A stretch of 64,000 bases of DNA from Planctomycetaceae bacterium (GCA_028284485.1 JANQRQ010000192.1:18032-82031), one strand, 5' to 3'; positions 8,225-17,923 are shown, numbered from the stretch's first letter. The notes: generated by a model from the letters alone, not told the origin. Made by a program: numbers and translations.

Positions 8225-9432
8225 GTGGAATCTTTCAAAGGTTCGGTCGGAATACTCGCTTTCTCCTGGATCATCGTGGCATGATCGCGAATCTTGTCAA
8301 GTGCCAGTGATACCTGACGCAAGTCCTGTTCAGTTTCCAGCAGAATCGGATGGTGCAAAACAACCACACCGTCATCTGCTGCGGATGCATGCTGCAAGTC
8401 GCCCACCGACCGATATCGACGGCGACTATGGATGCGGTGCAATCCGCGAAAGCCCTGGTCAAAAGCAAATCCTTCGGCCCGCATCGCGGCGGTAAAGAAT
8501 TCGCGAGGGAGTCCGTCGAACTGATCAGGATCGTATTGCAGCCCGACTTTAAAATACGCCGGCTGCGATTCTGTTGGGTGATTCGTGTTTTGAAAGATCT
8601 TCAGCCCAGGAAATCGCTCTAAAACATCCTGCAGCACCTGGACGTTATCGGCGCGGCGCGCGTTCCTGACATCGAGTTGATCGAGTTGTGGAATAATCAT
8701 GGCTGCCTGCATTTCCGAAAGCGGATACGCCTCGTTTCCACGTTGAGAGTACAAACGAATGCGCTGGACGACGTCATCTCGATTCGAAATGATGGCCCCA
8801 CCGCGACCGGCCGTGAGAAGCTTGCTGCCACCAAAACTATGCACACCCACGTCGCCCCATGTGCCGGCGCGGCGACCCTCGATCGTTGCCCCCGTCATCT
8901 GGCATGCATCTTCAATCACCGGAAAGCCGTATTCCTCAGCGAAACGAGTGACTCTCGACATCGTCACCACACCGCCATGCAAATGCGAGACAATGACGGC
9001 CTTCGTTCGGGAAGAGACGGCATCAGCCAAACCGGCGACAGCCAGGTTCCAATTGTCTGGCTCGATATCGACGAGGACTGGAGTCGCACCGACCGCCAGG
9101 ACATTTTGAAAATTCGCCTTAAAATCGTACGCGGATAAAATAACTTCGTCGTCGTGGCCGACCTGTAACCCACGTAAGGCCAATTCAATTGCAACAGTGC
9201 CACTCGCACACAGAACAGCATGCGCGCTATCGTGATAATCCATGAGCTGCTGTTGCAGCCTCTCACAATAGGGCCCGTGGTACCGCCCCCAATCACCGCT
9301 TTCACCCAGCGTGAGCAGCACCTCACGAAGCGCCGGATCAGCAGGTGGCCAATCCGGAGGACCGCTCGGACGGATCGGCGTTCCCCCCAAAATTGCCGGA
9401 AACGCCGCATCGTTTGTTTCGGAAGACGGCAT
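8221..9432 (-). CDS. DegT/DnrJ/EryC1/StrS-family PLP aminotransferase
   Basis: The protein has 403 residues from ATG 9432; a GTG at 9486 would add 18 residues, but neither start has a clear ribosome site. The fold-type-I aminotransferase pattern is complete: CASGTVAIELAL near the phosphate-binding region, the EDACQMTGA aspartate that holds the pyridine nitrogen, and the PLP lysine in SFGGSKLLTAGRGG. Family members transaminate keto-sugars bound to nucleotides, or act as dehydratases, in making surface or antibiotic sugars. No other sugar-nucleotide gene lies beside it. It is coupled by ATGA to the thioredoxin-like gene. The family is certain, the substrate unknown. Confidence 0.88.
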   Translation of the reverse strand: MPSSETNDAAFPAILGGTPIRPSGPPDWPPADPALREVLLTLGESGDWGRYHGPYCERLQQQLMDYHDSAHAVLCASGTVAIELALRGLQVGHDDEVILSAYDFKANFQNVLAVGATPVLVDIEPDNWNLAVAGLADAVSSRTKAVIVSHLHGGVVTMSRVTRFAEEYGFPVIEDACQMTGATIEGRRAGTWGDVGVHSFGGSKLLTAGRGGAIISNRDDVVQRIRLYSQRGNEAYPLSEMQAAMIIPQLDQLDVRNARRADNVQVLQDVLERFPGLKIFQNTNHPTESQPAYFKVGLQYDPDQFDGLPREFFTAAMRAEGFAFDQGFRGLHRIHSRRRYRSVGDLQHASAADDGVVVLHHPILLETEQDLRQVSLALDKIRDHATMIQEKASIPTEPLKDST

Positions 9433-9667
9433 CGATCGTTTAAAACCCGGTTGCCATGCTTTTTGGCACTCAAACCGAACGAGCACCAGTCAAAAAGGCC
9501 CATAAATTCGGGCCAACTCATCGGAAAGTTTGGTTGTTGTCCGTTTTCTCGAGCCGCTTTATTCCGCTAGGATGAGTTGAAGGTCCTTCGGTGTGCGCAA
9601 TCACTTGAGCCGCACATCACGGGCCGTTTACGCATTTGTCGCAGGTTCTCGACAGCAAGGCAAGCAC

Positions 9668-10780
9668 ATGCAGCCACGTCATACGATTCGATACGTAATG
9701 GTTGGGGGATTTCTGGGAGCCGGTAAGACGACCACGCTGGGCCGACTCGCATCGCACTATATCGAACAGGGCCTGAATGTCGGAATCGTGACGAACGATC
9801 AGGCGACTGACCTCGTCGATACAAATACTCTACGAATGCAAGGCTTTGACGTCGGCGAAGTTGCGGGCGCCTGCTTTTGCTGCAATTTCGACGAACTCAT
9901 GTCGACAATCGAAGACCTGGGAAACGAGCAAAAGCCCGATGTCATTCTGGCAGAGCCGGTCGGTAGCTGTACCGACCTCGTCGCGACCGTGATTCAGCCA
10001 ATCAAGCGGCTGTTCGAAGCGGAATTTCAAATCGCCCCTTATGTGGTCATTCTCAAACCGAGCCATGGTCGCAAAATTCTTGCGAATGAACAGCGCGCCG
10101 GTTTTTCTCCCAAAGCTGCCTATATCTTGAAGAAACAACTGGAAGAGGCGGATGCGATTCTCATCAATCGGATCGACGAACTCAACGAAGAGCAGATCGA
10201 GGAACTAACGAGTTTGGTGCAGCAGTATCAGCCCGGCGTTCCCATTCTGCGACTGTCTGCCAAGACCGGCGACGGTTTTGACGCGTTAACCGAACTGCTC
10301 GCCCAGAACGGAGACTTCGGCCGGCGCGTGCTCGATATCGACTACGACACCTATGCGGAAGGCGAAGCGGAACTTGGCTGGCTCAACAGCAGCGTACGCG
10401 TCAGCGCCGAGAAATCATTTCCACTCGACCAGCTGCTGTTGTCCATTGTCGAATTACTGCGCGACGAACTCCAAACCATTGAAGCGGAAACAGCACACCT
10501 GAAAACAATCGGCCTCTGGGAGGGGTTCTTCGGAGTCGCAAATCTCATTAGCAGCGAAAACGAACCCGAACTATCGTTGCCTTCAAATTGCGACGTGCGA
10601 AACGTAGACGTCATTGTCAATGCCCGTGTCGCCTGCGACCCAGCCCTATTGGAAGAACGCGTGAAATCGGTCGTCACCCGAGCCTGCGAAGCCCAAGACG
10701 CGACACCAGAGTTTCGCCAGACCCAAAGTTTTCGCCCCGGTCGCCCTGTCCCCACGCATCGGTACGATGACGTCGAATGA
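9668..10780 (+). CDS. CobW/P47K-family metal-chaperone GTPase
   Basis: The 370-residue protein starts at an ATG with AAGG ten bases upstream; the frame stays open further upstream but without similarity. Near the N-terminus are [14 protein letters not shown] (P-loop), a glutamate-bearing switch after GIVTNDQA, and GACFCCNF, the CxCC metal site typical of COG0523 GTPases. INRIDEL supplies the guanine-specificity motif. Such proteins deliver zinc, cobalt or other metals to target enzymes using GTP. It lacks the usual histidine-rich tail. It stands alone, divergent from the DegT gene, so the metal and client cannot be told from context. Confidence 0.88.
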   Translation: MQPRHTIRYVMVGGFLGAGKTTTLGRLASHYIEQGLNVGIVTNDQATDLVDTNTLRMQGFDVGEVAGACFCCNFDELMSTIEDLGNEQKPDVILAEPVGSCTDLVATVIQPIKRLFEAEFQIAPYVVILKPSHGRKILANEQRAGFSPKAAYILKKQLEEADAILINRIDELNEEQIEELTSLVQQYQPGVPILRLSAKTGDGFDALTELLAQNGDFGRRVLDIDYDTYAEGEAELGWLNSSVRVSAEKSFPLDQLLLSIVELLRDELQTIEAETAHLKTIGLWEGFFGVANLISSENEPELSLPSNCDVRNVDVIVNARVACDPALLEERVKSVVTRACEAQDATPEFRQTQSFRPGRPVPTHRYDDVE

Positions 10781-10821
10781 GTCCGCTGCGAGTGACGATA
10801 GAATTCCCGCGATCGACCGAA

Positions 10822-12369
10822 TTACCGGCCCGACTTCGGCTCGGTCGCGCGGGATTTCGGTTTCTCTGCATCCCCTTTTAGATCAGACGACGCCAGAATG
10901 ATGTTCTCTTCCGTCATTTCGCTGCCGGTCAGTTCAACACCAATGCGCCCCCGATTCATCACCAGAATTCGGTCGCTCATCCGCAAAATCTCCGGCAGGT
11001 CGCTGGAGATCAATAACAACGCATTTCCCTGTGCAGCTAACTGGTCAATCAGGCCATGAATCTCTGCTTTGGCCCCGATGTCGACTCCTCGCGTCGGTTC
11101 ATCGAGCAGCACAACCTGTGGGTTCCTCTCCAGCCAGCGACCGAGCATCGTCTTTTGTTGATTGCCACCGCTCAACGTACCGATCGGCTGTCGCGAGTTG
11201 GCTGCGCGAATATCGTACTTGGCAACCGCGTTTGTTACGCGATTTCGCTCGAGGCGGGGAGGGATCAATCCCCATTTGGCCAGCAAGTCGGAGAATCCAA
11301 TGGTCAGCGATTTTTCGACCGAGTGATTGAGGACCAATCCCTGCCGTTTGCGTTCTTCCGGAAGATAGACCAGTCCACGATTCAGCGACTGCCACGGACC
11401 GCGAGGTTTCCATGGCTGGTCGAGAAGCCTCATCGTCCCGCCATCGACGCCATACAACCCGTAGATCGCCCGGGCCAGTTCCGACCGTCCGGCCCCCACA
11501 AGACCAGCCAATCCGACGATTTCACCGGCATGGATGGAGAACGAAACGTCCTGAAACATCTCAGATCGGGAAATCCGATCGAGTTCCAACATCGGCTTGC
11601 CCGTTTTGCGTTCATGGCTATGGGCATAAACTTGCTCCAAGGGGCGGCCAACCATGTCGTGCACCAGTTGCGTGGGCGAAAGGCCCTCAGTCTTGTGAAT
11701 GTTGACGAGTTGCCCGTCCCGCAACACGATCACCCGGTCGGTAATGTTGAAGATCTCATCGAGCCGATGGGAAACATAGAGCACGGTAACGCCCTGCGCG
11801 CGAAGTCGTCGCAAATGGTCGAACAATCGTTCGACTTCAGGTTCGGTGAGACTAGCGGTCGGCTCATCGAGAATCAGCAACTGGGCGTCGCGCGATAACG
11901 CCGTTGCAATGGCCACCTCTTGCAATTGAGCTGCGGTGAGGTCGGCCGCGAATGCCTGCGGTGAGGTATCAATCCCACACGCCCTTAGCCGTCGGCCGGC
12001 CTCGGAATGAAGCGCCGGCCAATTCACTCCCTGCCATCTGTATCGGGGCCAGCGTTCGCCCATCAGAACGTTTTCCCCAACTGTTAAATGGCCGAAGTAT
12101 TCCAACTCCTGATGAATGGTGGCTATGCCGGCACTCAGCGCGTCGCCTGGTGAGCGAAACTGCACATGTTTGTTTTTCCATAGGATGTTCCCGCCGTCGG
12201 GTAAGTAGACTCCGCAGAGCAGCTTGATCAAGGTCGACTTGCCGGCACCGTTTTCGCCCACCAAGCCGATGACCTCTCCGGGCTGCAGTTCCAACGAAAC
12301 CGGAGACAGCGCGCGGACCGGACCGAACGACTTTTCAACGTGCTGCAGTTGCAATAGCGGAGTGCTCAA
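10822..12369 (-). CDS. Sugar ABC transporter ATP-binding protein, RbsA/LsrA type
   Basis: The 515-residue protein contains two fused ATPase domains, as in RbsA, MglA and LsrA. The first has GENGAGKST near residue 38, Walker B LLILDEPTAS and a degenerate signature. The second has GLVGAGRSEL in place of a classical P-loop, a full LSGGNQQK signature and LLDEPTRGVD. It powers import of a monosaccharide through a membrane permease pair. I chose the TTG that overlaps the stop codon of the preceding gene (TTGA); a TTG at 12402 is possible. No permease or binding protein is beside it. The unpartnered permeases and binding protein at 57.4-60.5 kb are the likeliest partners in this window. Confidence 0.88.
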   Translation of the reverse strand: MSTPLLQLQHVEKSFGPVRALSPVSLELQPGEVIGLVGENGAGKSTLIKLLCGVYLPDGGNILWKNKHVQFRSPGDALSAGIATIHQELEYFGHLTVGENVLMGERWPRYRWQGVNWPALHSEAGRRLRACGIDTSPQAFAADLTAAQLQEVAIATALSRDAQLLILDEPTASLTEPEVERLFDHLRRLRAQGVTVLYVSHRLDEIFNITDRVIVLRDGQLVNIHKTEGLSPTQLVHDMVGRPLEQVYAHSHERKTGKPMLELDRISRSEMFQDVSFSIHAGEIVGLAGLVGAGRSELARAIYGLYGVDGGTMRLLDQPWKPRGPWQSLNRGLVYLPEERKRQGLVLNHSVEKSLTIGFSDLLAKWGLIPPRLERNRVTNAVAKYDIRAANSRQPIGTLSGGNQQKTMLGRWLERNPQVVLLDEPTRGVDIGAKAEIHGLIDQLAAQGNALLLISSDLPEILRMSDRILVMNRGRIGVELTGSEMTEENIILASSDLKGDAEKPKSRATEPKSGR

Positions 12370-12914
12370 GAATCGGGCCCGTTGCTCGTTGAAATCTCGC
12401 AAGTTGCCAAGTCGACAAAATCCGGGGAGTCCGCCGAATGTCGATAGCGATGACTGCGAATGATTTGGCCGTCAACAACAAGAAATGCACCTGGCAATTG
12501 AAAAACATCACCGATCGGCTTACCAGGCTTGTTACCTTTCAAAATAGTCGATTTGAATCCTTGCCACCATATCCGTGGACCCATGACCTGTCCCCATGTA
12601 CCACGTTGCAGGCCGAATTCCCGATAAAGTCGCTGCTGGGGATCGCTGATTCGAGAAACGTCCGATAGGCCGTATCTGGCAAATAGTTCTTTCGCCTGCA
12701 TCTCTGGCATCATGTGGACCAGGACAATCTGCGTTTCCATCGTGGGGAATTCGGAACGCAGTGCGGAAAGTTCGGCCAGCGTCTGTCGGCAAAACGGACA
12801 GCCGCTATGCCGCAAGAAGACGACCAACACGGGTGAGCGATGCGAAAGTTCAGCGATGGATTGGCCGTTTTGATCTTTCTCCGCGTACATCAGTTCTGAA
12901 TCGAATCCCGTCAT
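12366..12914 (-). CDS. Peroxiredoxin-like AhpC/TSA-type protein
   Basis: The 182-residue protein starts at ATG 12914, ten bases after GGGA; a GTG at 12935 would overlap the permease gene. It has a thioredoxin fold with HSGCPFCRQTLAEL, a CxxC pair where peroxiredoxin-like 2 proteins carry their active site, then VLVHMMPEMQA and a C-terminal half with GDVFQLPGAFLVVDG. Relatives reduce peroxides or act as thiol antioxidants; this one has not been assigned a substrate. It is sandwiched between an FtsX-type permease gene and a sugar ABC ATPase gene with tight or overlapping junctions, so the three are one transcript. Confidence 0.75.
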   Translation of the reverse strand: MTGFDSELMYAEKDQNGQSIAELSHRSPVLVVFLRHSGCPFCRQTLAELSALRSEFPTMETQIVLVHMMPEMQAKELFARYGLSDVSRISDPQQRLYREFGLQRGTWGQVMGPRIWWQGFKSTILKGNKPGKPIGDVFQLPGAFLVVDGQIIRSHRYRHSADSPDFVDLATCEISTSNGPDS

Positions 12915-12927
12915 TGAGCCGATCCCA

Positions 12928-14304
12928 TTATCCACGACGAATGGCGTCCATGGGGGCCATACGAGTTGCCCAATAGGCGGGATACAGTCCGCCGATCATT
13001 CCCACGATCGTGCTAAAGAAGAGGCTAAACAGCAGCAGCCCGGGACTCGCGTACAAATGGACCTGATCCGGCCACTTCCAATTAATGATTTGTGTGGCAA
13101 TCCATCCCAATGAACTGCCGGCGATCCCACCGGCGATCCCCAGGACGGCACTTTCGTAGGTTATCAATTTCATCACGTCGAGTTTCGTCCAACCGTTAGC
13201 TTTGAGTATTCCGAACTCGATGATTCGTTCGCTCACACTCATCAGCATGGTGTTCACAATGCTCAACACGGCTATTGTCACACCAATTCCTGTGAGAATT
13301 CCCAAAATAATGTCCAAATCGGCACTCAATTCGTCGACTCGTTCTCCCCATTCCGAACCACTGCGGACTTCGACCGGCGAATCTTCCAAATCTTCCACAT
13401 CGCTTGAAGTCGTTTGGGACGACTCCATCTCGTGCTTTTGTTCAGTGGCATCAGCATTCGCGGAGGAGGGCGGCACTTCACCTTGTGGCTGCCCGCCCGA
13501 CGGTTGGTACAGCCATTTGGTGATGGTCTCCCAAAATCCGCCGACAAGACTGTCAGCCGAAATTCCTCCCAGCCCGAGGAGTGACTCGAAGCCGTCGGTT
13601 TCAATTTGCCGACCATGGAAACGACGCCGAATCGACTCGACAACGAGTTCATCATCCGTCGAACCGTCGGTCTCCACATAGAAATTGTTGACCGAATCGG
13701 GACTCAACCGCGACATCATTCGAACCTGATCGATATCGAGAATAATGGCCACATCGAGCAAGATCGATCCGCAGTGGTAGATGCCCACGATTTCCAATTC
13801 GTAACCATTGACCGCCAGCAGGTCGCCAACGCCGACTTGGCGCCTTTCCGCAATCGGCTGACTAATCACCGCATGGAGTGTGCCTCGGTCGCTCAAATCG
13901 AGGAATCGTCCCGCGACGATGCTGTCACGGTAAACGGCTTCCTTCAACTGCAATCGCGATTCAATGTCGGCTCCGAACAGAAAGCGCGGCGGGCTGATAA
14001 TGCGTTCGTTCTCGATGACATTCACCCGCGCCCAGACTTCCGGTGTGACGACGGCAACACCTTCGGTTTCGGCAATCTCGTCGCCCCAATCGGCCGGAAT
14101 TCGAGAAAACAAGGGGATGGGAGCCCCCGTCTGAATCACCACCACGCCGGGAATCCGCCCGAAAGTATCGGCCACCATGAAGTCGATGCCCTCCGCAACG
14201 GAGAACAATCCGACCATCCCCATGATAGCCACCGTGAGGCCCAACAAGGCTAACAGCGACCGGATGGGACGGTTGGCAAGATTTCGGAAGGCAAATCGGA
14301 ACAT
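12928..14304 (-). CDS. FtsX/MacB-type ABC transporter permease
   Basis: The 458-residue protein has an N-terminal membrane helix (ALLGLTVAIMGMVGLFSV), a periplasmic MacB-PCD-like domain of about 280 residues, and three C-terminal membrane helices of the FtsX domain. A characteristic NTMLMSVSERIIEFGILKAN stretch sits after the first of these helices. Such permeases couple to a LolD/MacB-type ATPase and move lipoproteins or peptides, or signal across the envelope by mechanotransmission. The loop around residues 268-315 is acidic and low in complexity. No matching ATPase is adjacent: the ATPase two genes downstream is of the sugar-import type. The partner must be elsewhere. Confidence 0.82.
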   Translation of the reverse strand: MFRFAFRNLANRPIRSLLALLGLTVAIMGMVGLFSVAEGIDFMVADTFGRIPGVVVIQTGAPIPLFSRIPADWGDEIAETEGVAVVTPEVWARVNVIENERIISPPRFLFGADIESRLQLKEAVYRDSIVAGRFLDLSDRGTLHAVISQPIAERRQVGVGDLLAVNGYELEIVGIYHCGSILLDVAIILDIDQVRMMSRLSPDSVNNFYVETDGSTDDELVVESIRRRFHGRQIETDGFESLLGLGGISADSLVGGFWETITKWLYQPSGGQPQGEVPPSSANADATEQKHEMESSQTTSSDVEDLEDSPVEVRSGSEWGERVDELSADLDIILGILTGIGVTIAVLSIVNTMLMSVSERIIEFGILKANGWTKLDVMKLITYESAVLGIAGGIAGSSLGWIATQIINWKWPDQVHLYASPGLLLFSLFFSTIVGMIGGLYPAYWATRMAPMDAIRRG

Positions 14305-14513
14305 CGAGCTACGTCTTAGTTGAGTCAGCCAAGTTTAGGTATCTTGAATGGACTGTTGCAAGAGCCGTACAATACCGCTGAATTGACGCCGGTATGGCGC
14401 ATCGTTTTGAGTCGGCACGTGTTCGATTTCAACTGGAATACTGCCAAGCTCTGTCGATTCTCCCGCTCAACGCGGGCTTCTGTGTTGAATTTTTCTGTAT
14501 AGATTCTAGATCA

Positions 14514-15449
14514 ATGTCCTCGAAAGATTACTACAAGGTCCTGGGCGTTTCCCGTGAAGCATCGGCCGACGAAATCCGTAAGGCCTACAAGAAGCTGGCT
14601 CGGGAGAATCATCCCGATATGCGGCCCAATGACAAGGCAGCCGCCGAAAGATTCAAGGAGATTCAAGAAGCCAATTCGGTTCTCAGCGATCCGGAGAAAC
14701 GCGAGCAATATGACCGGTATGGAACGGCCTTTCCCGGAGGACAGCAAGCACAATCCTGGTCGACTGGCCCCGCTGGTTCGGGACCGATCGATTTGGGTGA
14801 TCTCTTTGGAAACGGCGGGGCCGTTGACTTAGGCGATTTGTTCGGCGGGGCATTCGGCGGACGATTCGGCGATGGACAACGTCGACAAACTCAGCGGCCC
14901 ACCAAAGGCCAAGATTTGCGCGCCAGGATCGAGGTTCCCTTTCACGTCGCCGCGCTGGGGGGCAGCCACGATTTGCGAATCACTCGCGGCGATCAGCCGG
15001 AGCGGCTCTCGATCAAGGTGCCGGCCGGTGTTGCCGATGGTGCCGTCATCCGACTGGCCGGGCAAGGGCAAGCCGGATTCAACGGCGGCCCGGGCGGAGA
15101 CTTGTTAGTAACCGTAAAGGTCGCCGATCATCCGTATTTTCGTCGTGAAGGCAACAACCTTCTGCTTGATGTACCGGTGACCGTCACCGAAGCAGCATTG
15201 GGTGCCAAGATTGAAGTTCCGACATTGGAAGAAGGCCATGTCATACTGACGATTCCCCCCGGGACATCGAGTGGCTCCAAATTGCGATTGCGAGGCAAGG
15301 GTATCGTCGACCAAAAACGAGGCACACATGGCGATCAATTCGTCATTGTAAAAATTGTGGTACCGACAGAAACCAATGATCGGGCGAAGCAGCTGTTCGA
15401 GGAGATCGCACAAATCGCGCCGATGTCCCCTCGTGCCAAATTATGGTAA
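14514..15449 (+). CDS. J-domain co-chaperone, CbpA/DnaJ class without zinc finger
   Basis: The 311-residue protein starts at ATG 14514, where the J domain begins ([10 protein letters not shown]). The HPD tripeptide that stimulates DnaK lies in ARENHPDM. A Gly/Phe-rich linker follows, with two near-copies of a DLGDLFG segment about 40 residues apart. The C-terminal substrate-binding beta domains ([33 protein letters not shown]) come next. The cysteine-rich zinc region of DnaJ is missing, which makes it a CbpA-like class B protein. It probably works with a DnaK encoded elsewhere. No heat-shock promoter was convincing in the 200 bp upstream. Confidence 0.9.
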   Translation: MSSKDYYKVLGVSREASADEIRKAYKKLARENHPDMRPNDKAAAERFKEIQEANSVLSDPEKREQYDRYGTAFPGGQQAQSWSTGPAGSGPIDLGDLFGNGGAVDLGDLFGGAFGGRFGDGQRRQTQRPTKGQDLRARIEVPFHVAALGGSHDLRITRGDQPERLSIKVPAGVADGAVIRLAGQGQAGFNGGPGGDLLVTVKVADHPYFRREGNNLLLDVPVTVTEAALGAKIEVPTLEEGHVILTIPPGTSSGSKLRLRGKGIVDQKRGTHGDQFVIVKIVVPTETNDRAKQLFEEIAQIAPMSPRAKLW

Positions 15450-15592
15450 GCGCCGGTCAAACCGATCATCACTTCGGGCTTCGATTTGGTACGATCGTAT
15501 CTGTCAACGGATCGTGAGTGAAATGGTTTCAGGACCGTCGTATGACCGGTGATATGCGATCGCACGTTTTCCAGAACGATTGACGCGCCATT

Positions 15593-16036
15593 GTGACCAG
15601 ACTGCAATTCTTGAAACAACATGATTCCCGAGGCTTGGCTGTCCGATGGCGGCACCTGTTCGCTTTCGTGATTCTCGCGTTGTCGGCAGATCTTGTCGCT
15701 GACGAAACCACGACGCCTCCAACCAAACGGCAAGAGGCACCAGCGGCTGTAAAGCAGGAAGCGCCGGAGGATGACAATAACCAGAAACGGATTGCGACAA
15801 TCTGGACATTGATCTTGGTCGTTATCGCCATTGCGTTAGTGGGTGTTATCCTGGTCATGGGCACCGCTGCCTGGGGCCATAGCTTAAGACGGGTATTGCG
15901 TATGGAATTGCCAGAGCAATCGCGGGGCGATGAATTCTGGTATTTGCGGCCCGAAAAGAAACTCGAGTCCGGTGAATCGTCTTCTTCGGCAGACGAGGAT
16001 GATTTGTCCTCTTCTCAGGAAACAACAGAACCTTGA
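15593..16036 (+). CDS. Small membrane protein of unknown function
   Basis: The 147-residue protein is not one I recognise. It has a signal-peptide-like segment (RHLFAFVILALSADLVA), a Pro/Glu/Gln-rich stretch, one strong membrane helix (TIWTLILVVIAIALVGVILV) and an acidic serine-rich tail. The GTG start has no clear ribosome site. Its stop overlaps the TTG start of rnpA, so it probably shares a transcript with rnpA and yidD. It occupies the place where rpmH (L34) usually sits. Confidence 0.65.
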   Translation: MTRLQFLKQHDSRGLAVRWRHLFAFVILALSADLVADETTTPPTKRQEAPAAVKQEAPEDDNNQKRIATIWTLILVVIAIALVGVILVMGTAAWGHSLRRVLRMELPEQSRGDEFWYLRPEKKLESGESSSSADEDDLSSSQETTEP

Positions 16037-16398
16037 ATCGGTTCCGATTTCAGCGGTCGATGCGCATTCGATCTTCCGACGATTTCAAGCGCATTTACGA
16101 GTTGCAGCAACGTGTCGGTGACGGGCGGCTGCTGATTTTTGGTGCAAAGAACGATTTGCAAAACTCTCGATTGGGGTTGAGCGTCTCACGCAAGCACGGA
16201 AATGCTGTCCGAAGAGTTCGCCTTAAACGTTTAATTCGAGAATCTTTCCGGTTGAGCCAACACAACATACCAACCGGATTCGATTTTATTGTGATCCCCA
16301 GACAAGGGGTCGTTGCAACGATCGCAGAACTTCAATCGTCAATTCAACGTTTGACTCAAAAAGTCGCAAATCGAATCGGGGAGAGTGATTCTCCGTGA
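16033..16398 (+). CDS. rnpA: Ribonuclease P protein component
   Basis: The 121-residue basic protein helps the RNase P RNA cut the 5' leader from tRNA precursors. The family signature is complete: [13 protein letters not shown] near the N-terminus and [20 protein letters not shown] in the middle, the RNR-type RNA-binding helix. I use the TTG that overlaps the upstream stop (TTGA), because the [10 protein letters not shown] start segment matches the family; ATG 16060 would remove it. The next gene, yidD, overlaps its end by 4 bp. rpmH, the usual neighbour, is absent. Confidence 0.92.
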   Translation: MNRFRFQRSMRIRSSDDFKRIYELQQRVGDGRLLIFGAKNDLQNSRLGLSVSRKHGNAVRRVRLKRLIRESFRLSQHNIPTGFDFIVIPRQGVVATIAELQSSIQRLTQKVANRIGESDSP

Positions 16399-16631
16399 AA
16401 CTGATCGAGTCGATCATCCACATTCCGGCGCGCTTGCTGATTGGCCTCGTCCGGGGTTACCAGCTACTTCTCAGCCCGTGGCTGGGTCGGAATTGCCGTT
16501 TCTATCCCTCGTGCAGCGAGTATTTCATACAAGCTGTCATCAAATACGGCGCCCTGGTCGGCTCAGCAAAGGGGGTTTTGCGGATCTTGAAATGCCATCC
16601 GTTTCATCGAGGTGGCTATGACCCACCGTAA
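16395..16631 (+). CDS. yidD: Membrane protein insertion efficiency factor YidD
   Basis: The 78-residue protein starts with GTG and overlaps the rnpA stop. It shows the family pattern: [20 protein letters not shown], then [12 protein letters not shown], and [12 protein letters not shown] at the end, with the three conserved cysteines. YidD is a peripheral inner-membrane protein that assists YidC in inserting proteins. YidC normally follows but is not here; a long secreted protein gene on the opposite strand comes next. Confidence 0.93.
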   Translation: MKLIESIIHIPARLLIGLVRGYQLLLSPWLGRNCRFYPSCSEYFIQAVIKYGALVGSAKGVLRILKCHPFHRGGYDPP

Positions 16632-16699
16632 ACTCGTCGGCCCGACGGCGAAAGAGACCGATATTCTTCGGATTCTCTCACTGCGTTTACGAAGACGTT

Positions 16700-17923
16700 C
16701 TACGGCGAGACATGTTTCGGTGCGGGCGTGATCGTAATCGGCCGGGGGTCGGTAACACGGTAGGACTGCTCACGTGCAACTCTGTTCGTCGTCATGGCCG
16801 GGCCGGAATGGATCGAGGAGCCGGTGGGCGACATCAAAACCGAGCGATGAGTAATCGGCGGTGCAGCCGATGTTTGGGGGGCATGCGGCCATCGTTGAAT
16901 TGACTCATTGGGGTTCGTCCGATTGCGTGTCGGAACCGGGCCATAGCTGTCGGTGTATTGAGTCTCAACATATTCCGGCTGCTTGTGAACTGGAACGTGG
17001 CCTGCAGTGGTCTTACGGTATTGGCCAACGGGTACGTCCCACGTATGTCCCCAACTATTACCTAACGAGTGACCGGCAACCGTTTGATGTTCAGTCGTTG
17101 CAGCATGGTTTGCACCAGACAGATCACGTCCGTAGCGATTGGAATCGCTTTGGTATCGGGCTGGATCGAACGGCTTCGAATCAATTGGCTGCTTCTTGGG
17201 GATCACGTGACTTTTCGCGTAATCGCGCGATGCCGGCTGCCGATTTTCCGATAGCGGATTAATCGTCAGTGAGTGCAAATCGTGCTTTGAAGCATTGATT
17301 TCGCCGTAGTCGGCCAAGGCGAATGTTTTAGGGTTGGACGCCAGGAGTTCCTCCAAGGTCGGTTCCGTCTCGTCAACATCGGCAGGTTCTGGAGCTTCAA
17401 CGCTGTTCTGCCTCATTTGCTGCCACTTGCTCGTCGGGCGAACACGAGACGGCTTCCGCTCGGCAAGAATGCCTTGATTGGCCGAAGTTGGCTTCGGGGT
17501 TGACGTCGATCGTTGCGGTGCTGTGAATCGAACCGACTCGATTATTTGCCGGACACGACCACCGAATGGTCGAAACAAACCTGGCTGATCACCCGACTCG
17601 GAATCGGTCGATTGATTAGTCTCGTAGTTGGTTGGGTGCCCCGGTACCGGCGGAGCCGAAGGATTCGTTTCTGTCGGAACCGGTTCTGCAGGCGGCGGAG
17701 GCGTTGCATTGGGACCCGGTCCGTAGTTGTTCATATAGGGATCGAAACCAGGAGAGGTATGCAGTGGATATTGATCGTGAGGTTGAAACGATCCTTTGTG
17801 CGAATGAATGTAGCTTTGAGTCTGTTGACAGCCCGTCGTGCAACGGCCCTTACAACCGAAAAACCCTGCCAAAGCGATCAAGCCAACCGAAACAGCACTC
17901 TTATACACGGATTCTCTAAACAT
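16700..17923 (-). CDS. Secreted or lipidated Pro/Ser/Thr-rich protein, unknown function
   Basis: The 407-residue protein starts at ATG 17923, preceded by a strong GGAAGGAA ribosome site. It begins with a hydrophobic segment ending in LAGFFGCKGRCTTGC, either a weak lipobox (Cys24) or a signal peptide with a cysteine cluster. The rest is low in complexity: a Pro-rich region (PGPNATPPPPAEPVPTE), then polar sequence rich in Ser, Thr, Gln and Pro without recognisable domains. It is probably exported and largely disordered, perhaps a wall- or surface-linked planctomycete protein. It is convergent with yidD. The gene call is firm; the function is unknown. Confidence 0.7.
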   Translation of the reverse strand: MFRESVYKSAVSVGLIALAGFFGCKGRCTTGCQQTQSYIHSHKGSFQPHDQYPLHTSPGFDPYMNNYGPGPNATPPPPAEPVPTETNPSAPPVPGHPTNYETNQSTDSESGDQPGLFRPFGGRVRQIIESVRFTAPQRSTSTPKPTSANQGILAERKPSRVRPTSKWQQMRQNSVEAPEPADVDETEPTLEELLASNPKTFALADYGEINASKHDLHSLTINPLSENRQPASRDYAKSHVIPKKQPIDSKPFDPARYQSDSNRYGRDLSGANHAATTEHQTVAGHSLGNSWGHTWDVPVGQYRKTTAGHVPVHKQPEYVETQYTDSYGPVPTRNRTNPNESIQRWPHAPQTSAAPPITHRSVLMSPTGSSIHSGPAMTTNRVAREQSYRVTDPRPITITPAPKHVSP

